From: SAR86 cluster bacterium REDSEA-S09_B4
GTDB taxonomy: Bacteria; Pseudomonadota; Gammaproteobacteria; Magnimaribacterales; Magnimaribacteraceae
Direction of reading: 5' to 3'
Assembly: GCA_001628005.1 (NCBI GenBank)
Contig: LUQU01000007.1
Location: 1 to 55,941, forward strand
Length of the DNA: 55,941 nucleotides
The stretch's first letter is position 1, and the number at the start of each line of letters is the position of its first letter. The notes beneath the pieces are model-generated. The model did no database searches. It was not told the origin of the DNA and saw nothing but the letters and a program-made list of their open reading frames with translations. This document shows positions 18,474-28,653 of this stretch, piece by piece. Both the position numbers and the translations under genes were made by a program.

Positions 18474-20684
18474 ATGTCAGGAGATTTAATCGATGTTCTA
18501 ATTCCAGTTCCCTTGCTAGAGAATTTCACTTATAAGGTTCCAAAGGAATATAAAAATAAGAAATTCAAGAAGGGTTTGCGACTTAAAGTTCCCTTCGGTA
18601 ATAGAATAGTAACTGGAATATTTTGGACTTATTCTGATCCGATTAAGTCTAAAAGAGCAAGCTACAAGTATATTAAAGAGATTCTAGATGAAGAGTCTCT
18701 TCTAGATGAAACTTTACTAGACCTTGCTGATTGGGCTTCTCGTTATTATCACCACCCCCTAGGAGAAGTCATTTCTTATTTTTTTCCGCCGTCCTTAAGA
18801 AAAGGTGCAGAAGCGAGATTCAGAAGATCTACTTACTGGAAAGTTACTGACAAAGGGGATTTCTTTGATTTATCTATTTTTAAGAGAGCTCCTAAACAAA
18901 GGGAAGCCTTAGAGCTTTTAAGAGAGAGAGGAGGTATGTCCCAGCAGTCCTTGAAAGCTTATGGCATATCAATATCAATATTAAACAATCTTTCTAAAAA
19001 AGAACTCATTAAAAAGTTAAGCATAGAACAACCACCAATTAAATCTGTAGGTTTGGAAACTAAGGAAGAAAAAAAACTAACACGAGAACAGCAAGAGTCT
19101 ATTGAAGTAATTTCTAAAGAACTTAGTAGCAACAAGATCTTTTTGATTAATGGTGTGACTGGCAGTGGAAAGACTGAAGTCTATTTAAGGTGCATAAAAC
19201 AATTAGTAGACCAAGGGAAACAGGCATTAGTTTTAATACCGGAAATAGGTCTAGCTCCTCAGGCAGAAAGAAGATTCAAAGAAATGTTTGGAGATAGGGT
19301 GGCTTCTTTTCACTCCGCTAAAAATGAAAGAGAACGTCTGGATGTCTGGCTAGGAGCACAGAGAGGTCTGTATGACATTGTAATAGGAACAAGGTCTAGT
19401 GTTTTTATCCCAATGAAAAATTTAGGCGTTATAGTTGTTGATGAAGAACATGATGCTTCTTTTAAACAGGCAGATAGGTTTAGATACTCAGCTAGAGATA
19501 TTGCCTTATACAGGGCTAAGCTAAATAGTATTCCTACACTTCTTGCCTCAGCTACGCCTTCAGTTGAAAGCATGTCTAATGCCTTGAATGGTAAATATAA
19601 TTTACTGACTTTAAAGCATAGAGCCACGGGTGCAGATTTACCTACTTTTATCCCTTTAGATTTAAAAGGTAAGGTCTTGGAAGAAGGTTTTTCAGAACAG
19701 CTATTGGAAGAGATCAGAGATGAACTAAATAAAAAGAATCAGGTGCTGGTTTTTTTGAACCGCAGAGGTTTTGCTTGTTCTTTAATTTGTAAGTCTTGTG
19801 GATGGGTTTCTTATTGTGATAGATGTGATGCTCATATGACACTTCATTCAAATCCTGTCCAACTACATTGCCATCATTGTGAACATAAAAAACCTTTGTA
19901 CGCAGAATGTCCTTCTTGTAAGCATAATGAATTCGAATCTTATGGTTTGGGTACGGAAAGGATAGAAACTTATTTGAAGAAAAAATTTGATCAATATCCC
20001 GTTCTCAGAATAGATAGCGATTCAACTCGTAAGAAGAATGCTTTTACAAATTATTTAAAAGTAATTGAAGAAGGGGAACCTTTAATACTGGTAGGAACAC
20101 AGATGCTTGCTAAAGGTCATCATTTTCCTGATGTTACTTTGGTAGCAATACTAGATGCTGATTCAGGTATATTTAGTGCCGACTTCAGGGGCAGTGAGAG
20201 AGTAGCCCAATTAATAACCCAGGTTTCTGGAAGGGCAGGTAGGGAAAAAAAACCAGGAAAAGTCATTTTACAAACCTATTGCCAGGAACACCCTCAAATG
20301 GAGGAATTGCTGAAAGGTGACTACGAAAGTTTTGTTAAAAAAATTATTAAAGATCGAGCTTCCACAAAATCGCCTCCCTTTTCTTTTCAAATTAAATTAC
20401 AAGCAGAATCCTTTAATGGCTTGCAGTCGAGGGACTTTTTAGTAGCTTGCCTAGATTACATAAATAATTCTCAACACTTATCCAAGGGCATGAAGATAAT
20501 TGGACCCTTACCATCATTGATGGAAAAAAAATCTGGAGTGTACAGATGGGAAGTTAGCTTTTTTTCTTCAAGTAGAAAATCCCTACATAATCTTGCAGAC
20601 CATTTGCAGTCCTTCTTATACTTACCCAAACAGACCAGAAAAGTTAGATGGTCAATTGATGTAGATCCTATTTCTACTGTCTAA
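18474..20684 (+). CDS. priA: Primosomal protein N' (PriA helicase)
   Basis: LINGVTGSGKTEVYLRCI, VDEEHDASFKQ, Zn motifs CKSCGWVSYCDRCDAHM/CHHCEHKKPLYAECPSC. Confidence 0.96.
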   Translation: MSGDLIDVLIPVPLLENFTYKVPKEYKNKKFKKGLRLKVPFGNRIVTGIFWTYSDPIKSKRASYKYIKEILDEESLLDETLLDLADWASRYYHHPLGEVISYFFPPSLRKGAEARFRRSTYWKVTDKGDFFDLSIFKRAPKQREALELLRERGGMSQQSLKAYGISISILNNLSKKELIKKLSIEQPPIKSVGLETKEEKKLTREQQESIEVISKELSSNKIFLINGVTGSGKTEVYLRCIKQLVDQGKQALVLIPEIGLAPQAERRFKEMFGDRVASFHSAKNERERLDVWLGAQRGLYDIVIGTRSSVFIPMKNLGVIVVDEEHDASFKQADRFRYSARDIALYRAKLNSIPTLLASATPSVESMSNALNGKYNLLTLKHRATGADLPTFIPLDLKGKVLEEGFSEQLLEEIRDELNKKNQVLVFLNRRGFACSLICKSCGWVSYCDRCDAHMTLHSNPVQLHCHHCEHKKPLYAECPSCKHNEFESYGLGTERIETYLKKKFDQYPVLRIDSDSTRKKNAFTNYLKVIEEGEPLILVGTQMLAKGHHFPDVTLVAILDADSGIFSADFRGSERVAQLITQVSGRAGREKKPGKVILQTYCQEHPQMEELLKGDYESFVKKIIKDRASTKSPPFSFQIKLQAESFNGLQSRDFLVACLDYINNSQHLSKGMKIIGPLPSLMEKKSGVYRWEVSFFSSSRKSLHNLADHLQSFLYLPKQTRKVRWSIDVDPISTV

Positions 20685-20691
20685 AATTAGT

Positions 20692-21549
20692 TTAATTAAG
20701 CCCAGTTAATTCCAAACTAATTTTCCAAAGCCTTTCTGCATCCTCTTTACTTTTAGCACCTTCTGTTATCTTGGCCTTTTTGCAGTCTATAAAATAATCT
20801 CCCGAGATACTTGTAACTTCTTCAGAACTACATAAATAGATTGAAGTTTCCGCACCTTTGTCGCTAGGTTTAGCAATTAATGGAGAGACCCATCTAATAA
20901 GTCTAGCAAAAAAAGCTAAATTCTCATTTTGAGCTCCTATCGAAGTTGATACAAAGCCTGGGTGTAAACAGTTAGTTGTTAACCCTTCTTCTTGATACAA
21001 GGAGGAAAGTTTCTTAGTAAAAAGAATGTTTGCTAACTTTGACTGACCGTATGCAGAAAACATTTTAAATTCTTCTTCTGATTGGAGATCATCAAAGTTC
21101 ATTGATTTAAGGAAGCGATGTGCATCAGAAGAGACATTAACTACTCTTTTAAGGCTACTTTCTAAAATCTTTTCTATTAATAAATTAGTTAATAAAAAGT
21201 ATGCCAGGTGATTTACAGCAAAAACTTCTTCTAACCCATCTTCAGTAACCCTTCTCTCAGTATTCATAATGCCTGCATTGTTTAACAGTACATCTATAGG
21301 TTTATTTAAAGACTTATATTCTTCAGCAGCTTTTTCTATTTGTTTAAAGGAAGAGAGGTCAGCAATAATTGAGTAGGGAGGTTTACCAGATGCTCTTTCA
21401 ATTTCTTCTGTTAACTCTTTAGCCTTTTGTGGGTTTCTTGCAATAAAAAATATGTTTGCCCCCATCTTACTTAATGCTAGCGCAGTAGATCTACCTATAC
21501 CGCTTGTAGCGCCTGTAATTAAACAATTCTTTCCTTCTACTAAACTCAT
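20692..21549 (-). CDS. SDR family oxidoreductase (retinol dehydrogenase-like)
   Basis: NCLITGATSGIGRSTALALSKMGANIFFIARN; NNAGIMN; YGQSKLANILFTKKL. Confidence 0.88.
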   Translation of the reverse strand: MSLVEGKNCLITGATSGIGRSTALALSKMGANIFFIARNPQKAKELTEEIERASGKPPYSIIADLSSFKQIEKAAEEYKSLNKPIDVLLNNAGIMNTERRVTEDGLEEVFAVNHLAYFLLTNLLIEKILESSLKRVVNVSSDAHRFLKSMNFDDLQSEEEFKMFSAYGQSKLANILFTKKLSSLYQEEGLTTNCLHPGFVSTSIGAQNENLAFFARLIRWVSPLIAKPSDKGAETSIYLCSSEEVTSISGDYFIDCKKAKITEGAKSKEDAERLWKISLELTGLN

Positions 21550-21568
21550 TTAAATCCTTGTTATTAAA

Positions 21569-22504
21569 TTAATTATTTTTTCTGATTCCACTTCCAATCT
21601 TTAGTCCCTTCCAGAGGACTAGATTATCTTGTGCTTGTATAAAAGAATACTCAGCAACAACTTTATTATCTATTTCTTTAAGTTCAAGTTTTAAGAAACC
21701 AGGTGTTTCTACATTAAATTTTCCTTCTGGCTGTTCCTCTGGCGAACCCCCCGGGAGACTTCCTGTACCTGAAATAAGCTGCCTTGTTCCTCTTCTTTCA
21801 CCTTCATCGGCAAGTACATGATTGTGTCCCGCTATATAAAGATCAAAGGTACCAAATATATCCGCTTCTAAAAATCTTGAGAGTTGTGGAGTTGCTTTTT
21901 TTCTATCTCCTGAGCTGAATAAAGGATGGTGAGCTACTGCTATCGAGAGCTCACATGAGGAAGCCATGTCTTCTTTTATCCTCCCCAACCAGCTTTTTTG
22001 TTCTCTTCTTTTATAAAAGAGATAAAGCTTGTCAAAAATAGTAGTGTCTAAAGAAAAAATACACAATTTACCGTATCTATTTGAGTAATAATTATTTGGA
22101 TACACTATAAGTGAATTATTTTTTGCTATTTCTAGATAAGATTTAGGTTCTTTTTTGTAGTCATGATTTCCCAAGGTAAGGAAGAAAGGAATTTCCTTAT
22201 TGAACACTTTATTAAAAGGCTTTAGGAAATTTGTCATAAATCTTGGATCATCTTTGGATGATATTCCATCTGGATAAATAATATCCCCGGTATGCCAAAT
22301 GGCGTTGCATTGTGAATCTGCAAGGGCGTCGGCTACATCTTTTTGTATTTCATTAACATGACCTGTATCTCCTACAAAACAAAAAATTGAATCCTGACTA
22401 ACTTTAGTTTCTTCTGAAAAAACAGGTAAAGTTATTACAAATAATAAGAGTATCTGGACTAGAAGAAATTTATTTTTAAGTCTTATGTCTATATATCTTT
22501 TCAT
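21569..22504 (-). CDS. Secreted calcineurin-like metallophosphoesterase
   Basis: Signal peptide; FVGDTGH, WHTGDIIYPDG, LTLGNHDY, VAHHPLFSSG, IAGHNH motifs. Confidence 0.88.
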   Translation of the reverse strand: MKRYIDIRLKNKFLLVQILLLFVITLPVFSEETKVSQDSIFCFVGDTGHVNEIQKDVADALADSQCNAIWHTGDIIYPDGISSKDDPRFMTNFLKPFNKVFNKEIPFFLTLGNHDYKKEPKSYLEIAKNNSLIVYPNNYYSNRYGKLCIFSLDTTIFDKLYLFYKRREQKSWLGRIKEDMASSCELSIAVAHHPLFSSGDRKKATPQLSRFLEADIFGTFDLYIAGHNHVLADEGERRGTRQLISGTGSLPGGSPEEQPEGKFNVETPGFLKLELKEIDNKVVAEYSFIQAQDNLVLWKGLKIGSGIRKNN

Positions 22505-22512
22505 TTTTTTAA

Positions 22513-22977
22513 TTAAAGTTTTATAGAAACATTTGATTTAATTTCCAGGCTTCGCTGATCTTCTTTTTTCTCTGAATGATGAATAATTATCTGTACGTCA
22601 GGGTTAGGTAAAAAAGAAGCCATCTTTTCTGGCCATTCTATTATGGATATGGAGTTGTTAGTATCTAGATATTCTTGGATTCCAACATTGCTTAATTCCT
22701 TTTGGTGAGAAATTTGATAGAAATCAAAATGAAAGACTACTAAGTTTGAGAATTCATAAGTTTCTACAAGATTATATGTGGGACTCCTTACTACATCTTT
22801 ATGCCCCAAACCTTTAAGGAATCCTTTGCATAAGGTGGTTTTACCTGCTCCTAGTTCTCCAATGAGAAATATTAAAACAGGGTAAGAATCACTTTTTTTT
22901 AAAACTGAATTTGAAATTTTCTTCCCAATGTCTTCGGTTTCTAGATTTCCGTTAGAAATCAAAGTTGATGAATTCAT
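22513..22977 (-). CDS. tsaE: tRNA threonylcarbamoyladenosine biosynthesis ATPase TsaE
   Basis: IFLIGELGAGKTTLCKGFLKGLG, VRSPTYNLVETYE, HFDFYQI, IIEWPE. Confidence 0.94.
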   Translation of the reverse strand: MNSSTLISNGNLETEDIGKKISNSVLKKSDSYPVLIFLIGELGAGKTTLCKGFLKGLGHKDVVRSPTYNLVETYEFSNLVVFHFDFYQISHQKELSNVGIQEYLDTNNSISIIEWPEKMASFLPNPDVQIIIHHSEKKEDQRSLEIKSNVSIKL

Positions 22978-22980
22978 TCT

Positions 22981-24489
22981 TTATCTAAGAAAATATCTAA
23001 TATTGCGAATGATATCAGTAGGGGTGATTGTCATACCCAGTTCCAGGGATCCTATATCTGCAGCTTTTGAATGCAGGTCAACAGCTGTTTCAGTTGCTTC
23101 AACTAAACTAAGGCCTTGAGATATAAAACTACCTATTAAGCCAGCCAACACATCTCCCATTCCTCCTTTTGCCATACCAGCATTTCCTGCACCACATACA
23201 CCTATTTCTTGTTTACCGCCTTTTTTATAACAAACCAATGAACCAGAGCCTTTAAGAACACAGACAGAGCCAAGTTTCTTTTCTAATCCAATTACAGATT
23301 TAAATCGGTCTTCTTGTATTTCATATACTTCTTTATTAAGCAATCTAGCTGCTTCTCCTGGATGGGGTGTTGCAACCATTTTTTTAGGGATGCCGGTACT
23401 AAATTTAAGTTTTGAAAGGAGGTTGAGCCCATCAGCATCAAGAACTACCGGTAAGTTCCTGTCTTTTGATTCCATAAAAGTTCTTTGTAACATTTGTTCT
23501 GACCAAGCTGACTGACCTAATCCAGGTCCTATCACTACCACAGTAGATTTAGTTAAAAGGCCTTCTAAATCTTGACCTGATTCTATTCCAGTCACCATTA
23601 ATTCTGGACAAGAAGACAGTGCAGCTTCGACATGAAGACTTCTGGTAGCCAAACTTACTAGACCTGAACCAGAGAAAACGGCTGCTTTTGATGCCAAAAT
23701 CGCCGCTCCTCCAAAACCTTTGTCACCTCCTATAATTAATACATGTCCAAAATCACCTTTGTGAGCATCTCCTTTTCTATTTTTTAGCTTAGGAAGACTT
23801 TTTTCCATATCTAAAAGATGACAATTAGTTTTAATTTGATTTTTAGTTGATGAAGAAATTCCCAGGTCATCAAACACAACGTTTCCACAAGCAGTCCTGC
23901 CTATGGAGGTAAAGCAACCCCTTTTTCTGCCAATGAATGTTGCTGTTACATCAGCTTGAATATGTTCACCTAGTCCGATGCCTCTGTTTGAGCAAATACC
24001 TGATGGTATATCAACCGAAAGTATAGGAGTATTCTTTGATTTTTTATTAATTTCTATTATCAGTTTAGATATCCCACTCCTTACAGTTCCTTTGATACCA
24101 GTACCCAAAAGGGCGTCTACAATAACTGAATCTCTCATAGATTTATTTTTAAAACTTTTAATAGAAATTTTCTTTACTTTTGAAGCTGTAGCTAACTCAA
24201 AAGCCTTTCTTGAAGCTCCATAAATTTTATTGGAGGGCGATGCTTGAATTATGAATGCCTCCATTCCTATTTCTTTAGCTAGATGGGCTATTAAATAACC
24301 ATCCCCCGCATTATTTCCACTGCCGCAAAATACAAATACTTTTTTAGTATTAGGCCAGTTGTTTAGCAGCACATTAAACGAGAATTCAGAAGCTCTTTGC
24401 ATTAGGGTGAAAGCAGGAATTTTCTGTTTTCTTATAGCTAGGCTATCAAGCTTTTTAGTTTCTTGAGATGTGTATAGATTTATAATCAT
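22981..24489 (-). CDS. nnr: Bifunctional NAD(P)H-hydrate epimerase / ADP-dependent NAD(P)H-hydrate dehydratase
   Basis: FCGSGNNAGDGYLIA; GDFGHVLIIGGDKGFGGAAIL; TPHPGEAARLL; GAGNAGMAKGGMGDVLAGLIG; adjacent to tsaE. Confidence 0.94.
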   Translation of the reverse strand: MIINLYTSQETKKLDSLAIRKQKIPAFTLMQRASEFSFNVLLNNWPNTKKVFVFCGSGNNAGDGYLIAHLAKEIGMEAFIIQASPSNKIYGASRKAFELATASKVKKISIKSFKNKSMRDSVIVDALLGTGIKGTVRSGISKLIIEINKKSKNTPILSVDIPSGICSNRGIGLGEHIQADVTATFIGRKRGCFTSIGRTACGNVVFDDLGISSSTKNQIKTNCHLLDMEKSLPKLKNRKGDAHKGDFGHVLIIGGDKGFGGAAILASKAAVFSGSGLVSLATRSLHVEAALSSCPELMVTGIESGQDLEGLLTKSTVVVIGPGLGQSAWSEQMLQRTFMESKDRNLPVVLDADGLNLLSKLKFSTGIPKKMVATPHPGEAARLLNKEVYEIQEDRFKSVIGLEKKLGSVCVLKGSGSLVCYKKGGKQEIGVCGAGNAGMAKGGMGDVLAGLIGSFISQGLSLVEATETAVDLHSKAADIGSLELGMTITPTDIIRNIRYFLR

Positions 24490-24578
24490 CTTTTTGTTAC
24501 CTAATTATAGCCTCTACAAACTTTCTCTAATAAACTGCTTTGACTTTAATAGCTATTTATTAGACTAATTTTTATTTT

Positions 24579-25592
24579 ATGAGTGATTTTATAGTCAAAT
24601 TAGAACCTGAGGATGAGTTTAACCACATTCCTGATTCTTCAAGTAATTACAATGAAAGTATGTATTTCAATGTTTTTGACCATGAGAAAAAAATGGGTGG
24701 ATGGTTTAGATTGGGTAATAGGCCTAACGAAGGCTATGCGGAAATGACCTGTTGTCTTTACCTTCCGGATGGAAGAGTTGGTTTCATGTTTGGTAGACCA
24801 AGAATAAAGAATAATGATGAATTTAATGCTGGCGGAATGGTTTTTAAGGTTTTGGAACCCTTTAAGAAATTAACTATCTCATATAGTGGAAAAATCCTGT
24901 TACTAAGTGATCCAAAGCAAATGGTAGATCCAAGCAAGGCCTTTAAATCCAATCCAACTGTAAATTGTGATGTACAGGTAGAAATTCTAGGTATTTCACC
25001 AATGTTTGGTGGAGAAACAGTAAGAAAAGATGGAGCTTCTTTGAATATAGATCCCGAGAAGAGTTTTTCTAAAGCTCATTACGAGCAACATACCTCAGGA
25101 AAAGGATCAATTAAAGTTGGAGATGAAGAATGGGAAATTCAAGGTTATGGATTGAGAGACAAGAGTTGGGGACCAAGATATTGGCAAGCAATAGAGTGGT
25201 ACAGATGGTTAACTATTAATATAAGTAAAGACATAGGCTTCATGTTGAGTATTGTTCATCAGGGAGAAGGTAAGGAACGTAGGGGTGGCTTAGTCCTAAA
25301 TAACGGTGCATATGAGACCATAAAAGACTGTTCTATAGAAAGTGAGTACGACGAAGATTATTACCAAAAGAACATTAAAGCCTGGGCTAAAACAGATAAA
25401 GAAGAATATGAAATAGAGGGAAGGGTTCTATCTCTTATCCCTTTAAGAAATAAAAGAGAAGATCCTGAAGGAAAAATGTTAACGACTAGAATAGCTGAAG
25501 GTATGACGGAATATAGTTATAAAGGGCAAGTTGGATTTGGAATGTCTGAGTTTTTAGATCAGATCATTAAAGACAAGCCTTTAGGACCTTAA
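24579..25592 (+). CDS. Tocopherol cyclase-like / DUF7064-DUF7065-type protein
   Basis: GYAEMTCCLYLPDGRVGFMFGRP; GYGLRDKSWGPRYWQAIEWYRWLTI; family recall only. Confidence 0.5.
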   Translation: MSDFIVKLEPEDEFNHIPDSSSNYNESMYFNVFDHEKKMGGWFRLGNRPNEGYAEMTCCLYLPDGRVGFMFGRPRIKNNDEFNAGGMVFKVLEPFKKLTISYSGKILLLSDPKQMVDPSKAFKSNPTVNCDVQVEILGISPMFGGETVRKDGASLNIDPEKSFSKAHYEQHTSGKGSIKVGDEEWEIQGYGLRDKSWGPRYWQAIEWYRWLTINISKDIGFMLSIVHQGEGKERRGGLVLNNGAYETIKDCSIESEYDEDYYQKNIKAWAKTDKEEYEIEGRVLSLIPLRNKREDPEGKMLTTRIAEGMTEYSYKGQVGFGMSEFLDQIIKDKPLGP

Positions 25593-25595
25593 ACA

Positions 25596-26477
25596 GTGAA
25601 GATAAGTGCAGTTGATCAGTCTCCTATTTTTTCAAACTCAGATGCAAACTCTGCAATTAGAGAAACAATAGAACTAGCTAAATTCTGTGATTCCATTGGT
25701 ATGCATAGATTTTGGGTAGCTGAGCATCATGGTTCTGATTCTTTTGCAGGGTGTTCTCCTGAAATATTTATCCCTTCTTTAGCAAACGAAACAAGTTCAA
25801 TTCGAATAGGTTCTGGTGGAGTTATGTTAATGCATTACAGCCCATATAAGGTTGCAGAGAATTTCAGGCTTTTAGAATCTTTATATCCTGGAAGAATAGA
25901 TCTAGGTTTGGGGAGGGCACCAGGAAGCAATCCCTTTCAAGCTGGGGCTTTAGCATATGGTTCTAAAACCACAGGACCAGAATTCTTTACTACTAAAATG
26001 AATGATTTGAGATCTTTTTTGATCGGAGAGAAGCCAGAAACAGAATCTTTTGAGTCAGTAGATGTAACTCCCGGTTTAGGCAATTTACCGGAGACTTGGC
26101 TTTTAGTTTCCTCTGAGAATGGGGCTGACTTAGCTGCTTTTTTTGGTTTGCCGATGTCCTTGGCACATTTTATTGAACAAGATTGTTTGCATTTAGCTGA
26201 TCGTTACAGAAAAAATTTTAAGCCCTCGGTCTTTTCTAATGTTCCAAAAGTGAGTGTAGGCATTTTCGCTATATGTGCTGAAAGTGATGAAGAGGCAATC
26301 TCACTATCGGCCAGTGCTTCCGCCTGGAGAAAGAGAGTGCAGCAGGGTAAATCTTCTAGTTTCCCTCTCGTAGAAGAGGCCCTTAAAGAAGTTAAGGAAA
26401 CAAGCAGTAATCCATTGAGTGAAGACACAAAAAGACCATTTGTAGGGTCTAAAAATACCATTTATGAGAGATTCTAA
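25596..26477 (+). CDS. LLM-class flavin-dependent oxidoreductase (luciferase-like), apparently C-terminally short
   Basis: GTG start; SAVDQSPIFSNSDANSAIRETIELAKFCDSIGMHRFWVAEHHG; IRIGSGGVMLMHYSPYKVAENFRLLESLYPGRIDLGLGRAPG; ends FVGSKNTIYERF. Confidence 0.85.
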   Translation: MKISAVDQSPIFSNSDANSAIRETIELAKFCDSIGMHRFWVAEHHGSDSFAGCSPEIFIPSLANETSSIRIGSGGVMLMHYSPYKVAENFRLLESLYPGRIDLGLGRAPGSNPFQAGALAYGSKTTGPEFFTTKMNDLRSFLIGEKPETESFESVDVTPGLGNLPETWLLVSSENGADLAAFFGLPMSLAHFIEQDCLHLADRYRKNFKPSVFSNVPKVSVGIFAICAESDEEAISLSASASAWRKRVQQGKSSSFPLVEEALKEVKETSSNPLSEDTKRPFVGSKNTIYERF

Positions 26478-27768
26478 AAAAATAACTGAATTTAAAAATT
26501 TGATGTTAAATCTTCTTACTGATAATAGAACTCTTAGTTCAGGTTCTTTTTGGCATCTATTTTGTCTGTCTAGCTTGTATTTTGCTCAAGGGTTGCCTGT
26601 TGGCTTCTTATTTCTTGCACTAAATACATATTTTGCTTCAAAAGGAGCTTCTATTTCTGAACTGGCTATCTTTAATTCCTTTCTACTTATTCCTTGGACA
26701 ATAAAAATCTTTCTTGCGCCTTTTGTGGATGCTTTTACGATTCAGAAATTTGGTAGAAGAAGATTTTGGATTCTTTCCAGTCAATTGGGGATGGTGTGTG
26801 CCCTTTCCCCTTTAACAATAGTGGGTTCAGAGTTATCTATTTATGCCATAGGAATAATCGGCATGTTTGTTAATTTTTGTATAGCTTTTCAAGATCTGTC
26901 TACCGATGCTTTGGCTGCCGACAGCCTAGAGGAGATAACTTTAAGTAAAGCAAATGGGTTAATGTGGGGAAGCCAAATAGCAGGAAAAGGAATAGGAATG
27001 TTATTGGGGACCACACTTTACTTTTCTTTCGGGATTCCTTTTGGCATAGGTATATTAATTACACTAATAATGTTAATTTTTCTGGTTCCTTTGCTTTCCA
27101 GAGAACTCGATTTTAAAGTCGGTCATGAACCTGTTTTAAATCAAAAAAATATACTGGCACCAAAAGTTTTATTTAAAGAGGTTGCTAGGGTTTTCACAGA
27201 TACTAGGGCTTGGTGGGCTATTTTATTTTTAATATTTATAAATCTAGGTTCGGGAGTCTACGAGGTAATTTACAATAAATTTTTTCTAGAGGAACTTAAT
27301 TGGACTGGCGAAATGATTGGAAGCTTGAGACCTTGGGGGCTGTTATCTGGTGGTTTAATGGGATTGACAGCAGGGTTTTTAGGCACATATTATCAAAGAC
27401 ATCTACTTCTCTTCTTATTTATATTTGTTCAGATTTTAATTTATTTTTTCTTAGGTATGTTTACTGATGGCATCTCAAACTTTTTCGCTTATGTGATCAT
27501 ATTTGGAATAGATATGGCAGGAGCAGCTATCTCTGTTTGTATGTTTGCTATTCTAATGACCCTTTGCTTTTCACAGACAAGTGCTACTAATTTTGGAATA
27601 TTTATGGGTTTAGCAAACATTTCAACCTTAATAGGAAACAATTTAGCCCCATCCTTAATGGAGATTTTCAATTATTCGGGGTCCTTTGTATTCTGTTCTC
27701 TTTCTTTGATACCAGCAGCTCTATTAGCATTTAAGCTGGTTAGAAGAAACTCAGTCGAGACTACTTAG
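26464..27768 (+). CDS. AmpG-like MFS transporter
   Basis: Multiple TM segments; LSSLYFAQGLPVGFLFLALNTYFASKGASISELAIF...PWTIKIFLAPFVD...FGRRRFWI...QDLSTDALAAD. Confidence 0.8.
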   Translation: MRDSKKITEFKNLMLNLLTDNRTLSSGSFWHLFCLSSLYFAQGLPVGFLFLALNTYFASKGASISELAIFNSFLLIPWTIKIFLAPFVDAFTIQKFGRRRFWILSSQLGMVCALSPLTIVGSELSIYAIGIIGMFVNFCIAFQDLSTDALAADSLEEITLSKANGLMWGSQIAGKGIGMLLGTTLYFSFGIPFGIGILITLIMLIFLVPLLSRELDFKVGHEPVLNQKNILAPKVLFKEVARVFTDTRAWWAILFLIFINLGSGVYEVIYNKFFLEELNWTGEMIGSLRPWGLLSGGLMGLTAGFLGTYYQRHLLLFLFIFVQILIYFFLGMFTDGISNFFAYVIIFGIDMAGAAISVCMFAILMTLCFSQTSATNFGIFMGLANISTLIGNNLAPSLMEIFNYSGSFVFCSLSLIPAALLAFKLVRRNSVETT

Positions 27769-28635
27769 AAATTCTTTTAAATGCTCTCCAATTTCGTGTG
27801 GAGAAATTTCTTGAATGAAATGACCACCTTTCACAGTCACTTCTTTCTGGTTTGGCCAGAGCCTCGATCTCTCTCTTGTGTTGCCAACCAATATTGCACC
27901 CGGATCGGCATTTACAAATAACTTAGGAATATTACTTTCAGATAAAAAAGATTCGTAATCAGCAGCAATTTGGACAACATTCTCTGGCTCTCCAGCTATT
28001 GGAATTTGTCTAGGCCAAGTTAAAGTTGGCCTTCTGTCCTCTCCTGGGTTTTTAAAAGGTTTCATGTAAGTTTCCATTTCGACTTCCGTTAATGCACCAT
28101 CACCCGCCAATACTCTTTCAACGAATATATTTTTTTTGAGGACCATTTCTTCTCCAGCTTCAGACCTAAAGCCCTGAAAAATGCTTATACCATTTTCAGG
28201 CCAATCTTCCCAAGACTCAATTGGACCTATGATGGCTTCCATATAAGTAATACTTTTCACTTTGCTGGGGTTTAGTCTTGTCCAGTTAAACCCCAAAGCA
28301 GAACCCCAGTCATGGATTACAAAGTTGATATTATTCAAAGAAAGTTCTTCAAAAAGTTTGTAGAGATATTTAGCGTGTTCTTCAAAGGTATAACTATTGG
28401 GTCCAGGATTCTCAAGTTTTTCTGAGTCTCCCATACCAATCAAGTCAGGAGCAATAATCCGACCGGCTTCTTCAGCGTAAGGCATGATATTTCGCCAGAG
28501 ATATGAAGACGTGGGATTCCCATGCAAAAAAACCGTCGGATCTCCTTGGCCTTTGTCCACATAAGCCATTTTCTTTCCAAGAATTTCTATATATTTCTTT
28601 TCGTAGTTGAACTCACTAGAAGTTTTCTCGTTCAT
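27751..28635 (-). CDS. dhaA: Haloalkane dehalogenase (alpha/beta hydrolase, HLD-II/DhaA-like)
   Basis: FLHGNPTSSYLWRNIMPY, DLIGMGDSEKL, FVIHDWGSALGFNWTRLNP, WPRQIPIAGEPENV, FVNADPGAI, GGHFIQEISPHEIGEHLKEFL. Confidence 0.85.
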   Translation of the reverse strand: MNEKTSSEFNYEKKYIEILGKKMAYVDKGQGDPTVFLHGNPTSSYLWRNIMPYAEEAGRIIAPDLIGMGDSEKLENPGPNSYTFEEHAKYLYKLFEELSLNNINFVIHDWGSALGFNWTRLNPSKVKSITYMEAIIGPIESWEDWPENGISIFQGFRSEAGEEMVLKKNIFVERVLAGDGALTEVEMETYMKPFKNPGEDRRPTLTWPRQIPIAGEPENVVQIAADYESFLSESNIPKLFVNADPGAILVGNTRERSRLWPNQKEVTVKGGHFIQEISPHEIGEHLKEFLSSLD

Positions 28636-28653
28636 ATTTTATTCCTTATAAGG

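Noticed and set aside
24490-24578. CTAATAAA...TTTATTAG inverted repeat upstream of the DUF7064-type gene
   Set aside because: Only 8 AT-only base pairs in very AT-rich DNA; expected by chance.
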